A stretch of DNA of 64,000 bases from JBFGJH01 sp041586155 (GTDB taxonomy: Bacteria; Actinomycetota; Acidimicrobiia; Spongiisociales; JAENVV01), in the NCBI GenBank assembly GCA_041586155.1, contig JBFHAT010000011.1, positions 12,533 to 76,532 of the forward strand. The letters run 5' to 3'. The position numbers were made by a program, and so were the translations under genes. Below are positions 59,308 to 64,000 of this stretch, one piece after another. The notes beneath the pieces were generated by a model that was not told where the DNA came from, made no database searches, and worked only from the letters and a program-made list of their open reading frames with translations. Positions within the stretch are counted from its first letter, which is position 1. Every line of letters starts with the position of its first letter.

Positions 59308-60381
59308 ATGGGACGAGGCATTGGAACCAGGAGGCTGCTGGCTGCCGTGGTGGTCCTGCTCGTTGCGGGCGTGGGCGCCATGCCGGCGATGGCCAAGGGA
59401 CAAGACATCGTCGAGCAGATGCAACGTCAGGTCGAACAGATGGAGACCATCGTCCAAGACATCCTGCACGAGCTGGAGGATGACATGGACAAGGCGACGT
59501 CGAACGCCCAGAAGAACCAGCTCTACCAGGAGGCAGTCGCAGACATCAGTCAGAAGCGGCAGCAAAAACTGGCGAAGTTGCAGCAGCTGGCGGGCTCCGA
59601 CCCGTTGCTGCAGCCGCTCCTTCAGCAACTCTCCGCCGAAATCAACCAGATCGCCAATGAGGGAGTTGCCGAGGCCGGTGTGATCCTGGCCGCAGCCACG
59701 GCATCGACGACGACCACAACCACGACATCCACTACGACCACCTCGACCACGACCACGACCACGACCACGACGACCACGACGACCACGGTGCCCGTGAAAT
59801 CGAGTCCGTCGCCGTCGTCGACGACGACCACCACGACCACCCCGCGTCCTGCCGTTCCCGTGGCCCCGAGCAATGGGCCTTCGGAAGGCGGCGGAAGCAC
59901 TACCTCGTCGGTCACGGGCGGCGCAGCGTCGACTGGTTCGGCCTCGAGCGACTCGACCGCGAGTCAGGCCACTGTGCCGGAGGGCGCAGTGGCGGTCGCC
60001 GTGCCGCCGATACCGTTGACGGCCGGAAATGGCGGAGCGTTCGCCGGCCTCGATCTCAGGAGCAATGACAGCATCGGATCATTCGGGACAGTTCGTCGTG
60101 CGGACGCTGGGATATCTCTGGTCGGTGGCGAGGTCGACGTCTTGGGCCTGCGGACAGCGGACATATCCGGCCTGGTGGTCGACTACGCCGCCGTGCGCCT
60201 CCCGCGCCCGATCGCCGCTCCCGTCGTTGGGGCGTTGGCGGTCATCGAGATGGTGATGCGGGCGCTGTTGAGCGGCACACAGGCGTTCGTGGGACCTGCG
60301 TTGGTGTTCGGCTCATACGCCACCTATCGCTCGATCGTCACTGCCTGGCGTCGTCGCCGGGGGCTGGTCACCGCCGTGTAA
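59308..60381 (+). CDS. Exported coiled-coil protein with Thr-rich linker
   Basis: 357 residues. A signal peptide (RRLLAAVVVLLVAGVGAMPAMA) is followed by a helical coiled-coil (IVEQMQRQVEQMETIVQDILHELEDD) to about residue 125, and a long Thr stretch encoded by ACC/ACG codons near 59706-59790. A Ser/Gly/Thr-rich linker reaches residue 220, and then a C-terminal domain holds GLDLRSNDSIGSFG, a hydrophobic stretch (PIAAPVVGALAVIEMVMRALLSG) and a basic end. The hydrophobic C-terminus could be a membrane tail. Probably surface-attached. Divergent from the kinase at 57794. Family unknown. Confidence 0.75.
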   Translation: MGRGIGTRRLLAAVVVLLVAGVGAMPAMAKGQDIVEQMQRQVEQMETIVQDILHELEDDMDKATSNAQKNQLYQEAVADISQKRQQKLAKLQQLAGSDPLLQPLLQQLSAEINQIANEGVAEAGVILAAATASTTTTTTTSTTTTSTTTTTTTTTTTTTTVPVKSSPSPSSTTTTTTTPRPAVPVAPSNGPSEGGGSTTSSVTGGAASTGSASSDSTASQATVPEGAVAVAVPPIPLTAGNGGAFAGLDLRSNDSIGSFGTVRRADAGISLVGGEVDVLGLRTADISGLVVDYAAVRLPRPIAAPVVGALAVIEMVMRALLSGTQAFVGPALVFGSYATYRSIVTAWRRRRGLVTAV

Positions 60382-60382
60382 C

Positions 60383-61216
60383 GTGATCGTCCCGATGGAC
60401 GATCTGGGCACGCTGTTGAACTCTTGGCCTGTCACTGCGGCGACGATCGCCGTCGGACCCGACACTCGTCTCGCTTCCGGCGGCGACACCAGCGCGGTTC
60501 GACGCATCGCCTCGGTGACAAAGCCGATCACGGCACTGGCGGTGTTCGTGGCGATCGAGGAGGGATCGGTGGCGCTGGACGATCAGGCCGGTCCGTCCGG
60601 ATCAACCGTTCGCCACTTGCTGGCGCATGCGTCGGGACTTCTCTTCGACGAGCATCGGACCGTGACCGCACCCGGTCGCCGGCGCATCTACTCGAACGCA
60701 GGTTTCGAACAGCTTGCTGATCATGTTGCAGCGGCCACCGGAATCCCGTTCGCCGAGTACCTGAATGAGGCGGTGATACAACCACTAGAACTGCAGTCCA
60801 CGGAGCTGCGAGGTTCGCCGGCCAAAGACATGTGGAGCACGGTCGAGGACTTGTCACGAGTCGCTCATGAGTTCATGCGGCCTCGGCTCATCTCGACGGA
60901 GACGCTCGCGGAAGCGGCGTCGGAGCAGTTCCCGGGGCTGCGCGGCACGGTGCCGGGGGTGGGTTCGTTCGACCCCAACCCCTGGGGTCTGGGCGTGGAG
61001 ATCCGAGGTGAGAAGCAACCTCATTGGACCGGCACCGAAAACTCGCAGGTGACGTTCGGGCATTTTGGTGGCTCGGGATCGTTCCTGTGGGTCGATCCGA
61101 TTGCCTCCGTGGCTCTGGTGGAGCTTGCCGACCGAGACTTCGGGCCGTGGGCTCTCGAGGTGTGGCCCACTCTGTCGAACGAGGTGCTGCGGCGCTACGC
61201 CGCCGACTCAGCCTGA
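60383..61216 (+). CDS. Serine hydrolase, beta-lactamase/DD-peptidase-like
   Basis: 277 residues of the beta-lactamase-related (class C) fold: SVTK active-site motif near residue 44 (RRIASVTKPITALAVF), the Tyr motif YSN (RRIYSNAGFEQL), and a KTG-box equivalent HFGGSGS. There is no signal peptide, so it may be a cytosolic esterase or peptidase. Starts at GTG 60383 or at ATG 60395. It closely follows the exported protein upstream (1 bp), so is probably co-transcribed, and converges with mprB-like kinase. Confidence 0.85.
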   Translation: MIVPMDDLGTLLNSWPVTAATIAVGPDTRLASGGDTSAVRRIASVTKPITALAVFVAIEEGSVALDDQAGPSGSTVRHLLAHASGLLFDEHRTVTAPGRRRIYSNAGFEQLADHVAAATGIPFAEYLNEAVIQPLELQSTELRGSPAKDMWSTVEDLSRVAHEFMRPRLISTETLAEAASEQFPGLRGTVPGVGSFDPNPWGLGVEIRGEKQPHWTGTENSQVTFGHFGGSGSFLWVDPIASVALVELADRDFGPWALEVWPTLSNEVLRRYAADSA

Positions 61217-62586
61217 TTCGCCGACGGGAGGGTCACGGTGAAACTCGCTCCACCTTCAGCCCGGTTGGCCGCGACGACTGTCCCTCCATGGGCCGAGACG
61301 ATTGCGGACACGATGGCCAGGCCCAGACCCGAACCACCGGTGGCCCTGGTCCGTGCCTTGTCTGCCCGGAAGAACCGGTCGAACACTCGGTCGAGCTGAG
61401 CAGGCTCCAATCCGGGACCGTCGTCCTCGACCTCGACGACGACAGAGTCGACTGAGGTCTTGACGTGGATGGTGATCGTCGTGTCAGCCGGGGTGTGGAC
61501 GCGGGCGTTGGCCAGGAGATTGCTCATGACCTGAGCGATCCGATGCTCCTCTCCGCGAATGATGGCTCTGGACGAACCGGTCACCTGCACATGACGAGTT
61601 TCGTCGATGGCCGCATGGTCGTTCACTGCGTCGTGAATGACGCCCACGACGTCGAATTCGCGCTCAACGGCTGCCGGCTCACGATCGAGCTTGGCGAGCA
61701 GCAGCATGTCGTCGACCAACCGCTGCATGCGCAGGGACTCGCGTCGTATCCGGTCGACCGCTTTGTCCAGTTCGGGTCCCGACAGCCCGCCCTGGCGGTA
61801 CAGCTGCATGTAGCCGGAGATGGCGGTGAGAGGGGTGCGGAGCTCGTGGGAGGCGTCGGCGACGAATTGCTGCAGCCGGGCTTGGGACTCTCGCTCGGTG
61901 GCGAAGGCGGCTTCGATCTGAGCGAGCATGTCGTTGAGGGCCGCACCCAGCTTTCCCAGCTCGGTGATCGAGTCCGCCTGCTCGACTCGACGGGTGAGGT
62001 TGCCGGCCGCGATCTCCTGGGCAGTGGCGACCATTTCATCCACCGGGCGCAGCGCACGCGTCACAGTCCAGAACACTGCGACTCCGCCGATGGCCGCAAC
62101 CACCGCGGCCGCAAGGAGCGTGGTGCGGAGAATCGCCGAGATCGCCGCCTCCACTTCCTCGAGAGGAACCGCCAATACCAAGGTTGCTTGATCTCCTCCG
62201 TCGAACACGATGGCTCGGTAGCGGATGGATCCGTCTGCCGACGGAAGGGTCACCAGATAGGGCCCCTCGGACGGAGACTTGACATCGTCAATGGCCGGAA
62301 GAGGGTCCGGCGAATCGACCACCCCGGAGGGAGTGGCAGCCAGCACCTGGCCGGTCGCGTCGAATCGAAGCAAGGCCACCGCTTGCTCGTCGGGCAGAAA
62401 CGACACACCGGGCGGACGTCCTCGATGACCTCCGAACCGTGCGCCGAGCGCGAACGTGCGGAGCTCCTCATCGATCTGGCCGATCAGGATGGACCGGTTG
62501 GTCTGCACGACAACGCCGCCGAGCACCATGACCGTCCCTACCAGCAAGATGGTCAGCGCCAGGAGCAGGCGGGCGCGCAGCGTCAT
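61195..62586 (-). CDS. HAMP-containing sensor histidine kinase
   Basis: 463 residues. TM1 (RARLLLALTILLVGTVMVLGG), an extracytoplasmic sensor region of about 125 residues, TM2 (TLLAAAVVAAIGGVAVFWTV), HAMP (RALRPVDEMVATAQEIAAGNLTRRVE), HisKA with phospho-His in ADASHELRTPLTAISGY, and HATPase_c with NLLANARVH, DDGPGLEP and GGSGLGLAI. The start at 62586 overlaps the regulator stop (ATGA), so it is the cognate kinase of the OmpR regulator, like the MprB/TrcS group. The long upstream extension in frame is a shadow of the regulator. It converges with the serine hydrolase, overlapping it by 22 bp. Confidence 0.93.
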   Translation of the reverse strand: MTLRARLLLALTILLVGTVMVLGGVVVQTNRSILIGQIDEELRTFALGARFGGHRGRPPGVSFLPDEQAVALLRFDATGQVLAATPSGVVDSPDPLPAIDDVKSPSEGPYLVTLPSADGSIRYRAIVFDGGDQATLVLAVPLEEVEAAISAILRTTLLAAAVVAAIGGVAVFWTVTRALRPVDEMVATAQEIAAGNLTRRVEQADSITELGKLGAALNDMLAQIEAAFATERESQARLQQFVADASHELRTPLTAISGYMQLYRQGGLSGPELDKAVDRIRRESLRMQRLVDDMLLLAKLDREPAAVEREFDVVGVIHDAVNDHAAIDETRHVQVTGSSRAIIRGEEHRIAQVMSNLLANARVHTPADTTITIHVKTSVDSVVVEVEDDGPGLEPAQLDRVFDRFFRADKARTRATGGSGLGLAIVSAIVSAHGGTVVAANRAEGGASFTVTLPSANQAESAA

Positions 62587-63260
62587 GGCCGCAGCACGTA
62601 CCCCACGCCGCGCACCGTTTCCAGCGAACGCCCCGCGCTGCCCAGCTTGCGCCGGAGGTAGCTCACGTAGGTTTCCACGACCGAGGCGTTGCCATCGAAG
62701 TCGTACTCCCACACGTAATCGAGGATCTGGCCCTTTGACAACACCCGTCCGGGATTGAGCATCAGGTAGTGCAGCAGGCGGAACTCGGTAGGGGAAAGGG
62801 CGATCACGTTTCCCGCGACTGTGACCTGATGAGCGTCCTCGTCGAGCGTGATCTCGCCCACGCTCACCCGGTGATTTCCGTCGGTTGATGCTCCCGAACG
62901 ACGCAGTACCGCCTCGATCCGCAGCGCAAGCTCTTCCAGGCTGAACGGTTTGGTCATGTAGTCGTCGCCCCCATGACCGAAGCCGGTGCGCAGATCCTCG
63001 GGCTGGTCGCGAGCAGTCAAAAAGATCACGGGAAAGCTGTGGCCGTCGTGCCGAAGCTTGCGACACACCTCGAAGCCGTCGATGTCGGGGAGGTTGACGT
63101 CGAGGACGGCGAGATCGGGGACAGACCGCTTCACGGCTCGTAGGGCGTTATACCCCTCGTGAGCCGTGCTGACTTCGTAGCCGGCGAAGCGCAATGCGCT
63201 GGAGACGAGATCGGCGATCGACTCTTCATCGTCGACCACGAGGATGTGATTGCCGGCCAT
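62583..63260 (-). CDS. OmpR-family response regulator
   Basis: 225 residues. Receiver: DDEESIADLVSSALRFAG, phospho-acceptor Asp in LAVLDVNLPDIDG, Thr in IFLTARDQ and Lys in YMTKPFS. C-terminal winged helix: ALSPTEFRLLHYLMLNPGRVLSKGQIL and VVETYVSYLRRKLG. It overlaps its kinase downstream. Three CTGTGA repeats lie in the divergent promoter region upstream, at 63304-63331. Similar to MprA/TrcR-type regulators. Confidence 0.95.
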   Translation of the reverse strand: MAGNHILVVDDEESIADLVSSALRFAGYEVSTAHEGYNALRAVKRSVPDLAVLDVNLPDIDGFEVCRKLRHDGHSFPVIFLTARDQPEDLRTGFGHGGDDYMTKPFSLEELALRIEAVLRRSGASTDGNHRVSVGEITLDEDAHQVTVAGNVIALSPTEFRLLHYLMLNPGRVLSKGQILDYVWEYDFDGNASVVETYVSYLRRKLGSAGRSLETVRGVGYVLRP

Positions 63261-63303
63261 CGTGGATCCTCCAAGCTGGTGGTCTCCAGCGTGTGCTCCG
63301 ATC

Positions 63304-63331
63304 CTGTGAATCGGCTGTGAGAGGCCTGTGA
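63304..63331. promoter_or_regulatory. CTGTGA direct repeats, likely response-regulator binding site
   Basis: CTGTGA occurs at 63304, 63315 and 63326, exactly 11 bp apart, and its complement TCACAG at 63360. OmpR-family regulators bind tandem sites on one helix face at 10-11 bp spacing. The site lies between the divergent regulator and exported-protein genes. Confidence 0.65.
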
Positions 63332-63436
63332 GCTTCAGTGTTGCATGTTCTGAGCGAAGTCACAGGTGGATCGGAGGGTGGCTTCAGGCCGATGGTCCAC
63401 TCTTCCAGGCAACGGTCCCACCACAAGGAGTGAACC

Positions 63437-63946
63437 ATGAGAAAGACCATCGCCACGGTGGCTGCGGTGTCCGCAGTCGGCGGATTTGCCGGAGGAGCCG
63501 TCCTCACGGCCGGCCAGGGCGCAGTCGCCCAAACGGAGACGACCCCCACGGACGAGGTGTCGGATTCTCGGGCGGAGCGTATCGTTGACGCGCTTTCGGG
63601 GCTGGTCGACGACGGCACAATCACCCAGGCCCAGGCGGAGGCAGTGGGTCAAGAGCTGGCCGACCGGTTCCCCGGCCGAGGTCACGACGGGTTCCGGGGC
63701 GGGTTCGGATCCTTCGACAGCGCCGAGTTGCTCGAACTGCTTCAGCTTGACGAAGCGGCACTACGCGAACAGCTCTTGAGCGGCGCCACCCTGGCGGAGA
63801 TCACCGAAGCTCAGGGAGTCGATGCCGACGCGGTGGCCGAGATCCTGGTCGATCAGGCTCGATCGCGGCTGGACGAGGCGGTTGCGGAACTCACCGACCA
63901 CCACCGAGCCCGGATGGAGGGCCTCGATCCGGCGGATCACGAGTAG
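63437..63946 (+). CDS. Exported protein, probable regulator target
   Basis: 169 residues. A signal peptide (MRKTIATVAAVSAVGGFAGGAVLTAG) ends near AVAQ. The mature part has helical repeats DALSGLVDDGTITQAQAEAVGQELADRF and LLQLDEAALREQLLSGATLAEITEAQGVDADAVAEILVDQA, which resemble a known style of periplasmic helical modules. The ATG has AAGGAG upstream. It is divergent from the OmpR regulator with its CTGTGA repeats in between, so is probably controlled by it. Function unknown. The last 54 bp of the window hold nothing recognisable. Confidence 0.8.
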   Translation: MRKTIATVAAVSAVGGFAGGAVLTAGQGAVAQTETTPTDEVSDSRAERIVDALSGLVDDGTITQAQAEAVGQELADRFPGRGHDGFRGGFGSFDSAELLELLQLDEAALREQLLSGATLAEITEAQGVDADAVAEILVDQARSRLDEAVAELTDHHRARMEGLDPADHE

Positions 63947-64000
63947 TGGTGTCTGGTTTCCATGGGACCGCCACACCCACATCAGGCCCTGGACCGTTAC

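Overview
The window is the replication-origin region of an actinobacterial chromosome. The order parB-parA-rsmG-jag-yidC-yidD-rnpA-rpmH / dnaA-dnaN-recF-dciA-gyrB-gyrA-DUF3566, the crgA gene, and the pabA/trpG-pknB-pbpA-rodA-pstP-fhaB-fhaA block are all Actinomycetota hallmarks. Several features (a short MutY beside pknB, abundant Thr-rich linkers, a glmS ribozyme, no mycolic-acid or Streptomyces-type genes) make me lean to an uncultured-type deep lineage such as Acidimicrobiia. That last step is inference.

Layout. 1-4853: leftward segregation, membrane-insertion and RNA-processing genes, with a perfect parS site in front of rsmG. 4854-6837: the dnaA promoter region, dnaA, and the probable oriC between dnaA and dnaN. 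6838-14615: rightward replication and gyrase genes. 14605-16204: small membrane genes, an orphan structured transcript ending in a strong terminator, and divergent tRNA-Ala and tRNA-Ile. 17349-20377: a leftward pair of an alpha-oxoamine synthase and a multi-pass membrane histidine kinase, possibly a CqsA/CqsS-like signalling unit. 21726-30211: cell-division and Ser/Thr-kinase genes in one long leftward, translationally coupled run. 30294-34625: tRNA-Leu, Thr-rich membrane proteins, serS and a methyltransferase. 34660-37778: large-type SRP RNA, tRNA-Ser(CGA), then a degraded zone with a frameshifted SRPBCC gene, a tRNA-Met 3' fragment, IS-like end repeats, a vapBC pair and a tandem array of about 105-bp inverted-repeat units. 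37779-44513: sugar dehydrogenase, PAC2, a deacetylase/formyltransferase/tadA operon, two more tRNA-Ser genes each followed by the same repeat family, and an arsR/arsI/glutaredoxin module. 44541-51595: metabolism and envelope genes ending in glmS with a glmS ribozyme leader. 51599-64000: inositol-phosphate synthase, sugar-acid type enzymes, a Thr-rich exported protein and three sensor kinases or regulators.

The most unusual signal is the repeat family. Each unit can fold into a long hairpin whose inner arms differ between units but usually change in step, and copies begin exactly 9 nt downstream of all three tRNA-Ser genes in the window. Other points worth a look are the glmS ribozyme, the synthase-kinase pair, the orphan transcript at 15420-15642, a DnaA-box-like nested palindrome before pabA, and the formyltransferase that lacks the usual Asn of its Asn-x-His motif.
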